From: Alitta virens
Lineage: Eukaryota; Annelida; Polychaeta; Phyllodocida; Nereididae
Assembly: GCA_932294295.1 (NCBI GenBank)
Contig: OW028584.1
Location: 29,993,231-30,057,230, forward strand
Direction of reading: 5' to 3'
Length of the DNA: 64,000 bases
Part shown: piece by piece, positions 11,101-19,998 of the stretch
How positions within the stretch are numbered: position 1 is the stretch's first letter
How the letters are laid out: each line of letters starts with the position of its first letter
Made by a program: the position numbers and the translations under genes
The notes under the pieces: generated by a model
What the model saw: only the letters and a program-made list of their open reading frames with translations
What the model was told of the DNA's origin: nothing
The model's database searches: none

Positions 11101-12876
11101 TTCCACATCGATCATTGTGCTCTTTTTTAACTGCATATCCATTACAGACACTGATCCGGAATACCCGCCGAGTCCTGCATTTCCTCCTTGTCCTCCATCT
11201 CCTCCTTTCTGTCCTGGTGTTCCATCTGAGCCTTTGACTAAACAAAATGATTGCCCTGTGGGATAGCCAAAAAACGTGAGCATTCCAGTTCCCAGATTTG
11301 CATTAAAATAAAAGCAAAATTCTACTTCATAGCCCTCCTTAGTTTGGCCAGTACAGTGTGTTATTTTAACGCCTTTATGGAGTTTATTTTCATGCCTATC
11401 CTCAAATGAACTTCTTGACACAATGTTATCCATGTTCTTTTTGAAGCTACTAACACCAAAAGTATCATCATCAAAAAAATTTGTGCACTTAGGAAACCTT
11501 TCCTTGAAGTATGACTCTGACATATTAGTACCATCTTTGCCATCAGCTCCATTCATACCATCTCCCCCATCCTGACCATCACATCCATCACCTCCGTTAG
11601 ATTTGATCAACAGATTCTCTGAGTTCTGGATCTTGTCACTAATGATGACCACATTGCCTCCACTTTCTCCATGACTGCCATGCTTTCCAGAGTTTCCATC
11701 TTCTCCTGATTGTTTTCCACCATCCGCTTTACTGTTTGAAAATACATTTCTGCCATCTTTACCAGAAACATCTAACACTATACCACCCTGGACTGATATT
11801 TCTGGTGACATAATCACCAAATTTTTCCCTGGCCAATGCAAGTTACTGTCAGCTACAACAAGTTTATGAGCAAACACTTGAACTTCGTCATAGGTGTTTC
11901 CCTCTAAACTTGAAATTTGCTCCACATTGTGATTTAATCTCACATACCGACCTTTAAATTCCACAATTTTGTGGTCGCGCTGAGTTGTGAATTTGGGAAC
12001 TGGTGTTGTGAGGCTCTCTTTCAAAAGTTGAACAACAGATTTGACAAAAACATCACTACACTCACTGGCATCTCCAAGGTCATTTAAGAGTGATTTCAAA
12101 TTCTTATATATCTCATCTCTGCTTGATTCCAAAAACTGGAATAGTGACTGAATTATAAAGCAAGGATCTTTCATGATATTAACCTCATTGTTGAAGATGG
12201 GCCCTCTAAGTACCGCACTATTACAAAAGTACAGTTTAATACATTCATCAAGTGCATTGAAGAATGATTTCTCAACTGAAAGGCAATTCCCAGTTAAAGT
12301 AAGTTTCAGTAAACATGTTTGTTTTACTTTTTGAAAGAACTGTTCAATTTCATTTTTGCTAAGCAGATTTTCCTTGACACAACGCATAATGACATTGGTG
12401 TGCATAACTTCATTGAACGTCTTGCCAACATCATCAACTGATTGGGAACATTCAAGAAAATTTTCGACATACTTTTGATAACAAGATTGGTCTGAGAAAA
12501 TTTGCTTTCCAACCAGGTCTAAATGATCATTCAGTTCATTAAAAAATATTTGCATGCAAGAGTTTACATATTCTTCTTTTACATACTGTGTCTCACGGAA
12601 GTCCAAAGACTTGTTGATGTTCTCCACTCCAAGCAATACATCCCAGTAACTTTTGCCTTCCAAGACAGCCTTCTGGATGTAATCATCAACTTTGTTTTTC
12701 CTGGCCAAACAGGCATCCTCTTCATCAATATATTCATCTTCAGGGTGCAGCATATTTGCAGTAGATCTACTCATGGCACTTACTAAATTGAAGAAGAAAT
12801 GGAAGACTTTCAGAGACGACCAGGTAATTTTAGCAAATGACCAGAGGATTTGGATGAACCACATGAAAAATTGCAA
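2128..12876 (-). CDS. Giant SecA-like ATPase protein, intronless ORF of up to 3,582 aa
   Basis: One open frame carries the core of a SecA-type DEAD motor. Walker A is ATGEGKS at residues 1422-1428, the DEVD box is at 1528-1531, LTGT at about 1782-1785, GRGTD at 1899-1903, and an arginine-finger-like RAGRKGQRG at about 1936-1944. These match bacterial SecA (GEGKT, DEVDS, TGTA, AGRGTDI, RSGRQGD) in kind and order. N-terminal to the motor are glycine-rich blocks (about 370-450 and 546-616) and a Q/S/K-rich linker near 1000. C-terminal to it are a tandem 44-residue helical repeat (about 2072-2159), coiled-coil-like stretches, hydrophobic segments (about 2783-2835, 2853-2870, 3036-3063) and an end block with a weak OTU-like cysteine motif at C3283. 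Bacterial SecA is about 800-900 aa, so this is over four times longer. Met1 opens a hydrophobic stretch; Met35 (12774) follows a good splice-acceptor-like sequence and may be the true start. SecA homology is secure; the cellular role is unknown. Confidence 0.9.
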   Translation of the reverse strand: MQFFMWFIQILWSFAKITWSSLKVFHFFFNLVSAMSRSTANMLHPEDEYIDEEDACLARKNKVDDYIQKAVLEGKSYWDVLLGVENINKSLDFRETQYVKEEYVNSCMQIFFNELNDHLDLVGKQIFSDQSCYQKYVENFLECSQSVDDVGKTFNEVMHTNVIMRCVKENLLSKNEIEQFFQKVKQTCLLKLTLTGNCLSVEKSFFNALDECIKLYFCNSAVLRGPIFNNEVNIMKDPCFIIQSLFQFLESSRDEIYKNLKSLLNDLGDASECSDVFVKSVVQLLKESLTTPVPKFTTQRDHKIVEFKGRYVRLNHNVEQISSLEGNTYDEVQVFAHKLVVADSNLHWPGKNLVIMSPEISVQGGIVLDVSGKDGRNVFSNSKADGGKQSGEDGNSGKHGSHGESGGNVVIISDKIQNSENLLIKSNGGDGCDGQDGGDGMNGADGKDGTNMSESYFKERFPKCTNFFDDDTFGVSSFKKNMDNIVSRSSFEDRHENKLHKGVKITHCTGQTKEGYEVEFCFYFNANLGTGMLTFFGYPTGQSFCLVKGSDGTPGQKGGDGGQGGNAGLGGYSGSVSVMDMQLKKSTMIDVENYAGKDGKAGKDGKGGQGGKNGKKGIDHGRVDPNGSYRSARFYHGQLYLNTEQDSSPDNAWCEHKQRYFAIRHTSVSNTKQEDGKLGHVRQRNEVHSSRTRKNAILKENILAKYNTMFSSNLYADTNFQGQFSGTLATHFSEVSKSYETMVEKDNQNVTLLVSSTHEESTLNHTKLGSADLVYIPIVHKKECYTHKMHAPILMHSANDVVAYIINSCNKATTLEDWMQIIPYLLTGFENRSIIEHKDRSEVEAVMEKFLSNLKLFDITERHVSEMSSISKKWKSLRLKICEHTWQEIEIVLIAKYRYTLMKCMSEYVKDSIMRVKDESNQALLECMLSQDLYSFVTDAQKTDKIADMKDLVNKQQRHIDERIQKLLMNTTTVTMIPSTADEDANENSIKSAASSIQQQSGRSKMGKSNQSKSTPDKIWSDSKLKKFVCDVPEKVQKWMKMMSYLPDDDTHVLLDILCDRLRVETLQIDHDIFQWLITRLIAEHDEHGLFDFVVLFATKPQNIWLAQYVMLQLRDKLQTTYDNLLLLQKKLLEHSSHQILLLLSQQLVLIETENSLQPTDIIEILELSQTLKIDDTITAQLQQLSISDWLYRLRWFLCLVEIERLKTDRNWREGEVFEAAYYLSQLKNKHGESSVQSFVTMLQLRSKVHISPLLLTLQKFNSNTWVFDAKAMATIQEMSMENWENALDDMFVQYKDRNVQDLALLMKNDSNNSPAVLRKLNHLVDVVSSVNECERKPSRILDTAEQICLFDQNLISKWAKCIRKRGDTSARTAYIQDNMVEVVAVVNQAIKLIKKFSLRDTQKLSVAMFLNSASGILQQVATGEGKSLVIATVAIVKALSGENVDVITSSSVLAVRDAHLYAELYGLFGVKVGHNSSELIADRKAAYIEKDVVYGTIGDFQRDLLLDEFYDKDVGIGSREPGSVIVDEVDSLLLDKGQNLLYLSHSLPCMDMLEPVYVYIWNFVHSKSGIYGSDEDVKYVKDRMIDAMYGILTEDELNSRFPLSAQYIWTQLLQKGLIGSDGRILIRSDIESYCRSGKANGKLKEILKLEISDKEQEIILSYLKDKIRQGIMVEVPKYLKGFVDLHLNDWIESAFAARHMVQNDHYVIDCDRSESASSTTPNIVIMDKDTGVEQYHSQWSNGLHQFLQLKHGTRLSFEGLKAVFISNVRFFARYGQKLFGLTGTLGSTRERDLLKSIYGIEYATIPSFRSSRFTEEMTVVCSTEDDWLDRIAASSKLIANVRPVLVICESVRDVEKLEKRLVGQPSLHVYKRSYEPLTIGTESPINKGCIILATNLAGRGTDIQISERISNLGGMHVCLSYLPPNIRVEEQAFGRAGRKGQRGTGQLVCCDITKGGDQHVDNILDVVQMKMKRNIEEEEHIDQIQIKYESVVKVEEHFFQQFHEAYKKVQRAGSSSQLTQEEKELRHLALQSCLDEWAFSLDEASHQHDSVQKQNIVQIFVSKINEASKEIEFCHRLIQGPPHCIKLAKTYLKFEKCDKANEVLDELIENDQSFSESCRRLIQGPAHCIKLAKTYLKFKKCDKANEVLDELIENDQSFSEIARYYKCHSLASKSGIDSERKKANFIFQLRTSERLIKKRCLSLSCYGKVISMISQSYTIQRESFLFADDYVKQKEDMINILQVFLTSIQDMLGYPLSPSMFQTADSDLMQAYCICSILLKNGLLESATVHSNIEPSAWDELKDKYQSYFCNLKTIITDRKNHSISPEILEQVLPSREEFWEILIDAHLMINEEQFVIVDKERLENLIISNSNTVKAIIKEMVNLTEKGSLKDIFLDIENADDRQSNASEVDDCRSWNIKNVCLYPEQIAHIKSENVEVLLQKQFEDKFGKVEHWKTLLDENILQVNRIAQLQYSKSVKLSKYDGIHDKVFTEIDGIDLNMSREIYECLQDCTHETLHMVEEKLNKYWQYQTEIENVVSKYFQYRKALEDMVSSCYTGLESKPHEHLFQELVTFHVIKPVSVNAKERELENKVTAIFGEKQMLDRFTRGIDEAIEARQCKQFFKQGLDEYLSDSCEQMTNAAKYHVKSALRKQGKVTMNQLAKFCSGKEKEVWSNLKRQSCIDAYAKNEAYVICGDEKLADMTDLPPAVRIFLVSIITQRENATTLASNLKLWKCGLEKYECCTTNLTSLENTVRPNRPSIEIATCETNGFGDVVGLSERKWTVASWLRTGAIVLFGLAQIAIGVLTEIYTAGFGTYVGSALITEGCSDLIFAIECVISGHCSWDSYLEHKKFSLKLTVATAGVGMVLSRGAKYSKFGYRFGRSHLQHLCGKELIKQVGLKHIAIAAAKRIAQKTIESAAVGLANGAIDNFVNQKLNDFYQRLSQGIISSNNTNIRNSNLTDKMKQLAQKVGATKAKQILSQLMTESLNGGVMCGILETIGQIGRSLSTSFGLAMKKMGKCGKTANAVVSKLASWLPMILNISKYVTTISKIVSTVMHLTTSLISKIEDKITHTDSVNIAKESQDNQHQLCDEMMDSWTEQITGHVESVLSEEIGKPILKQGAQTLLFYVGRQIKKQYSQYQNQQIRTEYESLKDDYNKATENNDRDNSVREQLHNSYQKALLDLLERTRDPILFADIVREGVPLGIHCVQAVAELVRRPVVIKVIGDGDKITMPPVFTPLCQVPDNIDPVCLNYIPGDGDSCGHFFNPMSDDQGMVSSGFNCLLDAVSSQLQFSLNREDIANEIEVNPECRAGIQQGIHKYLGEKGGAYRTPTRMAAFEERMEGIREGHIQTDRKVQQKLIDRAVKEKEDRHGTGNDELFQRGKLNEWHERSRDHPPGYDLEGNAYDHLDCVNHLRVATKYVIWKCDDGTLQGHDGALYNDQNRKLVGGRNPFHQHRTAAILETRSAGEAAGVAISSHLSGLIDPSELRKMNRNELSNTYTAHGHNLAISRQKTSFYRGYEREYYKIWLVGRKFNATDLPNYRPSDWISKDPKMNTIINEINNARSIKDFGVVLMKPAPFG
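6401..6664 (-). repeat. 132-bp in-frame tandem duplication inside the SecA-like gene
   Basis: Two copies offset by exactly 132 bp (44 codons), starting near 6401 and 6533, differ at only a few bases. Each encodes an RLIQGP, CIKLAKTYLKF, KCDKANEVLDEL unit that looks like a helix-turn-helix TPR-type repeat. Frame is preserved. The near identity implies recent duplication or gene conversion. Confidence 0.9.
12777..12800 (-). promoter_or_regulatory. Candidate 3' splice site before Met35 of the SecA-like ORF
   Basis: Read on the minus strand, a pyrimidine-rich run CTTCCATTTCTTCTTC is followed by AATTTAG and then a short stretch to ATG at 12774. This is a plausible acceptor. If used, the 34 N-terminal residues before Met35 are intron, and an upstream non-coding or short coding exon lies further right. 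No donor was identified. Confidence 0.3.
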
Positions 12877-12889
12877 AAGCTCTCCTTGA

Positions 12890-14840
12890 ATGAAAAAAAG
12901 TATTTCACTAGCCTTGGAGACCTGTATGTTCTAGGGCATCTTATGCTGTCGGGTTTGCCACCCATTTTGGGAACAACACAGTATTCATTGGAGTCAGATG
13001 ATCGTGATCCTCAAGTCATTGTGGAGAAGTTGGGCTTGCCAAACTAGAATTAGGCCTCTGTCATTGATAGTAGATGTTCACCAAACATCACCTGAAATAA
13101 TAGAATGTACTGATGTATTATTCAGTGAAATGTAGAGGCTTTATGTACAGAAAATGATATAATGTCCATATTGTGCACTCGATCTTTGAAATGGCAATTT
13201 TTATAGGAAAATACATACCAAAAGCCGTACCGTTTCAGTCTGGTTTTGTTGGGTTTTTTTTCTAATTAAAGTTAGATATGAAGCTTTCAAAGGGCCACAA
13301 TAGGTAAAAAAAAATGCAATATTTTTTTATTATGTCTGACCACAGATGTTTTGTGTTCAGACAAAGATATTTTTTGTGGTTCGATAAGGAGATTTTTTGT
13401 CTGCACAAAGAAATGGGTTCATACAAATAATTCATACCTGGTTGAGGCCCAGTTTACTAAGTTGTTCAGAGCTGCGAAGAGATATCCATGGTGCAACAAC
13501 AATCCCCCACCAGCCCGCCCCCACCTTACTTGCTATTACTTAAATTCATAAAGGCTGCTGGGATCAACATTTTATCAAAGTTTATGCACATCTGTTTTTT
13601 TTTAATCAATCAAACACACATGATACATTTATTGAACTTAGGATACGATGATGTGGTATGACCAAGAAAGGTCAATTCAAAACCATATTCCATTGTTCAT
13701 GATATGGGACTCCTATAGTTGAGAGTTCAACCATTGTAATTTGGAGCTTTACCAGATGGTGATCTCCCCTCCCCCCCCCCCCCCCCCCCAATTGAAAAAA
13801 CATTCCTGGGGAAAAATTGGCAAAGGGAGCCAGGCCCTTTAACATTCACAGATTTATTCACTTATTTGCATAGATATATTTTGACTAAGCACAATTTTAT
13901 TTTGTGCAAACACAACATTTGTTTTTCAAAACACAATTTCTTTTTTTTCTGGTCGAACAATAACTTTTATTTATCCGAACATAAATTTATTTGAACCAAA
14001 AACTTTTTTTTTGTCTCAAAGAAATTTTGGACACAACAAAAACTAATTCTTTTTATTGGTCAAAAACTATTTTGGGATTTTTTTTTCTCACCATGTTCCT
14101 TTAAAAGCTCCGAATGCAACAGGCCCTGCTAACAACACAGCAGTCATTCAAAGATGCAGCTGGGGAGTATGACCTTGAACAATAATGTTGAAGAGAAATA
14201 TTGGAATCCTCCCAAAAACTCAGTTAAATATCCTTTTTTTCTGGAAACCAAATTTTTTAATATATGTTAATAAATATGTATATATACAGTATTTCAATCA
14301 TCTATCTATAATGAAAAATATAGCTATGTATAGTAATGAAAAATATAGTTTGGCACATAAGGCCAATATTAGTATAGAAGTGGGTTAAGATTGGCCTGGT
14401 GTTGTCCCTGTTAAAGGACCCTACCCAAGAAAAAAGGTCATACCTCTGTTGTTAGGAAAAGTTTCTTGTAGCTGAGTTGCCAACATCTTGACCACTTGAT
14501 TTATGAGGAGATTGACTGATTGGTGAGCTGCAGTGCTGCAATACACAAATGTACCATCTTACACCATGTACACTCCCTGCCAAAATGATTATGCCACTTG
14601 GAAACACATATATTTGTTTTGGTTTAAACATATTTTATGTAATTTTACCAAAAAGCCGAAGGCTCAATAACAGGTTCTATCTTGGTAAGTGCAGACTGTA
14701 CAAATGGCCTGTGGCAGGAGGTTTACAAGTAAAGTAAAATCTGGAAGAATAGTTGATGTATTGATGAACTCATTCAAAGTTGGCTAGAAATAGTGTCGTC
14801 AATTCCTGTATGCAGACTGTTGGACTCGAAGTGGGGCTTC
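12890..14840. other. Upstream flank of the giant gene, AT-rich, no gene recognised
   Basis: The stretch contains homopolymer runs, including a C run at about 13771-13788, and many TTTTTTT tracts. No domain-bearing ORF is seen. A plus-strand frame at 12850-13047 is open but resembles no family known to me. The promoter of the minus-strand giant gene should lie here, but no TATA box or initiator can be assigned. Confidence 0.35.
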
Positions 14841-16490
14841 TTTTAGAGGAGGCCATTTTATTTTGAGAAGGCAACTACACTGGGCTTCTATTCAAGGTAG
14901 ACCTCTTTTGAGGGGGCGTTTATTCGAGTAAATACGGTATATCAATGGTGTAGCGTCTCAGGTACAGATAGGGTAAACTATCCCCTCCAGTGAAAGGCAT
15001 ATTTGAGGGAGGGGGATTGAGGAAATATGGTAAAAATTCGGTGAAAATCAGGGAAAATAAAGATCATTTGCCACCAGTTCCTTAAAAAATTTCCACTGCT
15101 ATGGGACTTTAGCACAATGTTACATTTAATATATGGATTATACACTTGGGTATATGTTGACAACTAGTTAGCATTCAGCATAATGAATTATTAATTAGAT
15201 AACAAAATTAATGACATATAATTATATACACAATACACATGAATCTTAATTGACTGTTTTACTCAGCCAGTCTGGTTATCAGCAATGATCAGCGAACAAC
15301 ATGGAGTTTAGACTGTTCTAATGACCCACTGAATCCCCCACAGATCCAGATAAAATTCCAAGTGTCTGTTGCTTGCATGCAAAATCTCACAGGAGACTTT
15401 GCATTGTATGACTTTCACTAAATGCAGCTTGCAGCCCCAGGGAATCTAAACTTCTGTGATTATTAACCCAGACTTACCCAGTGCTATATTAAGCTATGTG
15501 TGCAATGTCTGTATATACATATATATAATGTATCTGCAGAAAGAGCAGGTCTCTCTGACAGCATTGTTCTCTAAATTAGACTAAATACTCTATCTTGAAA
15601 TATTACTTTGTCTTGTATATCATATCATATATATGTATAGTCTGTAGATATAGCTTGTCTAGTAGTTGTGGTGTTAGGTCTGATTATTTTCTATTTTATT
15701 TCTATTTTTCGATTTGACTTATGTATCAACTTGTGATATTAACGCGGTCAATAAAATTTAGATATATATATATAGTATATACTCAATCTGGTTATAGAAC
15801 TACAGATCTATCGAATAAATCACAACATATATCATTTATATGGAAAATTTAAAAAAAAATTGAAAAGTTCAAAAGCCTATTGGCAGTCAAGTATACTAAC
15901 CAAATAACATGCATCCATCCTGGCTTCCACTTAGGCACTGCAACTTAGCCAAGTTGCTCCTTACTTATAGATATACAGTCTAATCTTTCCCAGAATTGGG
16001 ACAACCTAAATGTGCCTGCAGGGGTGGAGTTATAGGCATGTAACAATTAAAAGGGGGGCCTCTATCAGTGAAATGCTAGTGCACCCAGAATAAATTAAAT
16101 AATGCTGCAACAAACATCATTCTCTTGGTTAATGAGTGACTTTGAGTTTTTATAATGTAGGGGCAGGATGTATATTAACTGGGTACATACAGGTTAAAGA
16201 TCCACTTATGTGTCAGATTTTTTTGGCTAATTAATCTCTGGATGTGTTTACATGTTTGCTATTGATGGTTTAGTGATAAATCCCATCTTTAATGCAATGA
16301 ATTAAGTTTACGGGTCATAATGGCTATTGCGTGGTCTTAATTAGAGGCAAAAAACATTGGTAAGAATAGAACTTAGGTAAGAGCATGTGGTCTTAATATG
16401 TAAAAACCCCTTTGATCCAAATGCACATGAAACTTGGTGCAATATGGCAACACATAGATTTTAGTGAAGAAGTGAATTATGTACGCTTAC
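14840..16490. other. Repeat-like, non-coding DNA
   Basis: The stretch around 14840-14940, ending GAGTAAATACGGTA, has the look of an interspersed repeat. About 15500-15770 resembles a LINE 3' end: it stops in CAATAAAATTTAGATATATA after a GT-rich untranslated-like segment. No coding frame is supported. Confidence 0.3.
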
Positions 16491-16923
16491 ATCATAAATG
16501 TCCCCCCCCCGCCCCCCCCCCCCCCAATGATTTCTCCATAACTCTGCCCCTGCTCCAGTGCTGTGAAAAGCATGTGTCCCGGAAATGCAGTCATGATCTA
16601 GGGCACCACTTTTCCAAAAACTCAGGAACTGGGAAACATAGCTTTTATCTATCGACACCCCTGCATGCCAGGAATATATATATTCAAGAAATTAATATAC
16701 CATATAACAAACAGCTGTATTAACAGAAATAACCTTAGTGATCAGTGATACTAATTTTCAAGCGAAATATTCAATTACAAAGTTATGAATACAACCAAAA
16801 ACTGTGCATTGATTCAGAGAATATGTATGGAAATATTGAGTACATGTTTATAATAATAACATAATAATAAAATTTCTTTAAAGTCACAGTAAAATAACAA
16901 TCAACACCAGCACTAAGAATATT

Positions 16924-17060
16924 ATGATAAGCAAAGTTATTGGAATCATGAAAAAACTCAATAATGCATTATCAACTGCCATAATATTAACATTATATAA
17001 TTCTTTAAATCTACCTCATATAAATTATGCTATGTTGGGGCTGCAAACCAGCAACACTAA
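16924..17060 (+). pseudogene. Fragment of a non-LTR retrotransposon reverse transcriptase
   Basis: The short frame reads SKVIGIMKKL, then ILTLYNSLNLPHINYAMLGL. This matches the late reverse-transcriptase segment of CR1/Jockey-type LINEs, where a K-lx-iLy-slv-P-l-Y-i pattern follows the catalytic palm. The rest of the ORF is missing. It is a small decayed relic on the plus strand. Confidence 0.55.
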
Positions 17061-17504
17061 TAATAATCTAAAGTACCACTTTTCCAAAAAATCTGGAATC
17101 GGGAGAACCTCAGCTTTTAGATAAATCTATTTATATCGTAAATCGGGAAAGTTTGTCTTGGTAGTTGCAGTTAACAGTTTTTATGACACTGAGACAAAAA
17201 ATATTTTGGGATACTATAGCACGTAGGCTCACGATTTTCATCTTGAAGTTTACTTATGTCTTAATCTGAAATATTGTGTTTTATAACCAATAAACAAGAG
17301 GGTATTTTTTCTCAAGGCTGTCTGACAAACCAAATTCCATGTCAAATAGTATAACAAGTAAACATCGTAGAAACCTGCTATTTGTGCTGAGTGCACAGTA
17401 TACCCTGGTTAGTATCATCCTGTAGTGCTCTCCTCTATTTTCCTTTCAACTGTCCATGAAACAACCAGAACAGACGTCAAGGAGCTGCAGTATACTATAA
17501 GATA

Positions 17505-17950
17505 AGATAAAACTTTATTTATAGTCTGAGGTGCATGGCAAAACAATAAAACATAAGCTATAAAGCTTTTAGCCGACTGATAAAATAACAATAAAAGAAG
17601 ATATATATATACAGATGATTAGAATGAGATTATGACTTAACTACACAATGATCATAAATTATTTTGCTGACAGATTATACATGATCCACAATTACACCTT
17701 TCTAAGGAATTACAATGTCTTAATAAATCTTTGAACTGAGGTAATTCATCTACTTGTTTTAGTTCAACAGGTAAGGAATTCCAAATCAAAGCACCCTGAT
17801 ATATTATTATTATAATAATAGATCTGAAACCATATTGCATAGTGTTGTAAACAGGCTTGACTAGCTTAAGATTATCTCTCATCTCATATGGCATAATCTG
17901 CCTAGTGAAGAATGAACATTTATGCATCATAGAACATTTATGCATCATAG
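17505..17950 (-). mobile_element. 5'-truncated CR1-like LINE, 3' end with RT C-terminus
   Basis: On the minus strand the end of a LINE reverse-transcriptase ORF is visible: GFRSI, then YQGALIWNSLP, then a short C-terminus with CNCGSCIIC. The G-x-x-lWNsLP signature is typical of the last part of CR1/Jockey/L2-type ORF2. An untranslated tail and a TAAGATAAGATAA run at about 17505-17515 follow it. A (TTAT)n slip inside the frame adds several isoleucines. Confidence 0.65.
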
Positions 17951-18429
17951 TACCATGACCTACGAATTTCTGACCTTAGCCAGAAATATTATTAGACTTA
18001 CCAATCTAAAATCACTGATCACAGAATTGGATGAAAACAAAGGTTAAGGTAGGTCGGGGAAGGTGATGTTCACTTGATTGCAGCACCACGGTAGCCTCTT
18101 ATTCAAGCTGGATTACTAATGTTCAAGCATGAGCCTTTCTCAACTCCATAGTGAATATACAGCTTTTTACACAGAAATCATACAGAGGGCTAATTCCACT
18201 ACAATAAAAATAATAGGTTAACACAGAAAACGAAGATTTGAATCTACTTCTACATTGGAGTAATTTTTGACACACTTGGTCTACTGCACTTGTGACTAAA
18301 CAGTGGTTATTTCTACAATTTGTACTCAATAACCTGTGTAGAAGACACACTAAGTTAACCCAATGTTGATCCGATGCGACTAATCAATGGCACAGTGACT
18401 GGAAATATTGACCAAGAAAGTGTAATCAA

Positions 18430-18590
18430 TGACAACTTCAACAATTAAAAATTCATCAAGACAGTGACAGAATAGATCAATTGCTGTAAAATTCTCTTAT
18501 GTACTTAATGACCGAAGCATGAGCTGTCAATGGTTGGGGTTTGCGTTGACCCTTTTGCATGTTTTTGCGTAATCAGGTATCATTTCTATG
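18430..18590 (+). pseudogene. Decayed duplicate of promoter and signal-peptide exon of the downstream secreted gene
   Basis: The sequence around ATG 18519 matches that around ATG 24813: TCTTATGTACT, GACCG(A/C)A, CATGAGCTGTCAA, CCTTTTGC and TCAGGTAT are shared. The frame here has a stop (TAA at 18570-18572) where the functional copy has a CAA-type codon. The splice-donor-like CAG/GTAT is retained. No copy of exon 2 is seen nearby, so only the first exon and its upstream region were duplicated, or the rest was lost. Confidence 0.7.
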
Positions 18591-18829
18591 TTAATACCAT
18601 TCGAGACCCTCCTCAGCCAATCAGAAGGCAGTATTCGCTGGTGATTAATCAGTTATCAGCTCAAGCAGGCTGATAATGTTTTCCACTTCAGTGATCACCA
18701 GGGAGGGATAACTATGTCAAACACTGAAGGATTTGTGACAACTAAGGCAAACAAACAATCTTATAAGTAACACGCTAACAGCTATGTAATTGAAAACAAA
18801 TGGCAACATTTATCACTGCTTTATTATTA

Positions 18830-19690
18830 AACAACATCACTACTATTAGAACACCTCATTATAAGACCACCTCACAATTAAGCCCACCTCAGTATTTAGA
18901 CACCTCACTAATAAGACCGGGGCGGGGGCATTGCTCAGAGGAAGCGCTCTGGGCTTCCAACCGCTGGGTCCCGGGTTCGATTCCTGGTCGAGCCTAAGTT
19001 GGATGGCTGTTTCATCCTTCATCTCATTGCCATGCTCCCTGCCTGTCCTATTTAGCCCATTCGAGGAGAAATACAGGAAATAAAGCCCAAATCAAACACA
19101 CACACACACTAATAAGATCACTTCATTATCAAAACTGCATCACTACCATAAGAACACCTCGATATAAGGCCATTTCACAATTAAGACCACCTCACTATAA
19201 GATCATCTCCCAATTTAGATCACTTCACTACCATACAAACAGCTCAATAAAAGACCAACTCTCAATTAAGACCACCTCACAATTTAGACCACTCACTATT
19301 ACAACCATTTCATTATTAAAACCACATCACTATCAAGAATACTTTATTACAAGACCACCTCACAATCAAGACCACCTCACTATTTAGACCACTTCACTAA
19401 TGAGACACTTCAATATTAAAACCACTTCAGTATCAAAATATAAGAACACCGCAATATAAGACAATGTCACAATAAAGACAATTCATCAATAAGACCCGCT
19501 CATGATTTAGCCCACCTCATAATTAAGACCACCTCAGTTTTAAAACCACTTCATTATGAAGACCACCTGTTAAAACCCCATCACTATTAAGACCGCCTCA
19601 TGAAGACTGCCTCACTATTAAAAGCACCTCATTATTTAGCCACTAAATTTGGAAAAACTTGACCATTGTATTTAAATTATGATTAATTCC
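18830..19690. repeat. Degenerate short-period satellite (AAGACCACCTCACTATT-type)
   Basis: Around 850 bp are built from variants of ACCTCACTATTAAGACC with periods of about 12-20 bp, including AAGACCACCTCACAATT, AAAACCACTTCATTAT and GACCGCCTCA. It is heavily mutated and reads on no frame. A SINE-A copy at 18917-19106 interrupts it. Confidence 0.75.
18917..19106 (+). mobile_element. SINE family A, full-length copy on the plus strand
   Basis: A tRNA-like head with an A-box-like GCTCAGAGGAAGCGC and B box GGTTCGATTCC is followed by the family body and a (CA)n tail. It is flanked by an 11-bp target-site duplication CACTAATAAGA at 18906-18916 and 19107-19117. It inserted into the satellite array. 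Confidence 0.85.
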
Positions 19691-19998
19691 GTCATTAAGA
19701 CCACTCAAATTTGCATCAAATGGGCAGGTTTTACACGGCTAAAATTTTTATAACAGCAAGAATTTGATAATTATATTTTTATTTCTATGATTTTGGAAAA
19801 AAAAACTGATACATACCTGACCATTCAATAATATCATAGTGAAAAAAGAAGAACAAACCATTGCCTCATATTGCAGACAATACATATGCTGTTTAAAATT
19901 AACCACCTGATGACAAACAACTAACAACAATCAATTCTAAGAGGGATTAAGTTTCTTTTTTAATTTATTTTAAGTTGTCTACTCTCATAGTATTAGTG

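Noticed and set aside
2128..12876. Bacterial contamination as explanation for the SecA-like gene
   Set aside because: The flanks are AT-rich metazoan-type DNA, and the SINE-C copy at 1476-1637, about 0.5 kb from the stop codon, belongs to a family also present at 31 and 58 kb. A misjoin cannot be excluded without reads.
12850..13047. Plus-strand open frame of 65 codons overlapping the 5' end of the giant gene
   Set aside because: No recognisable domain, no clear splice sites, and it overlaps the antisense strand of a supported gene; kept only as a remark.
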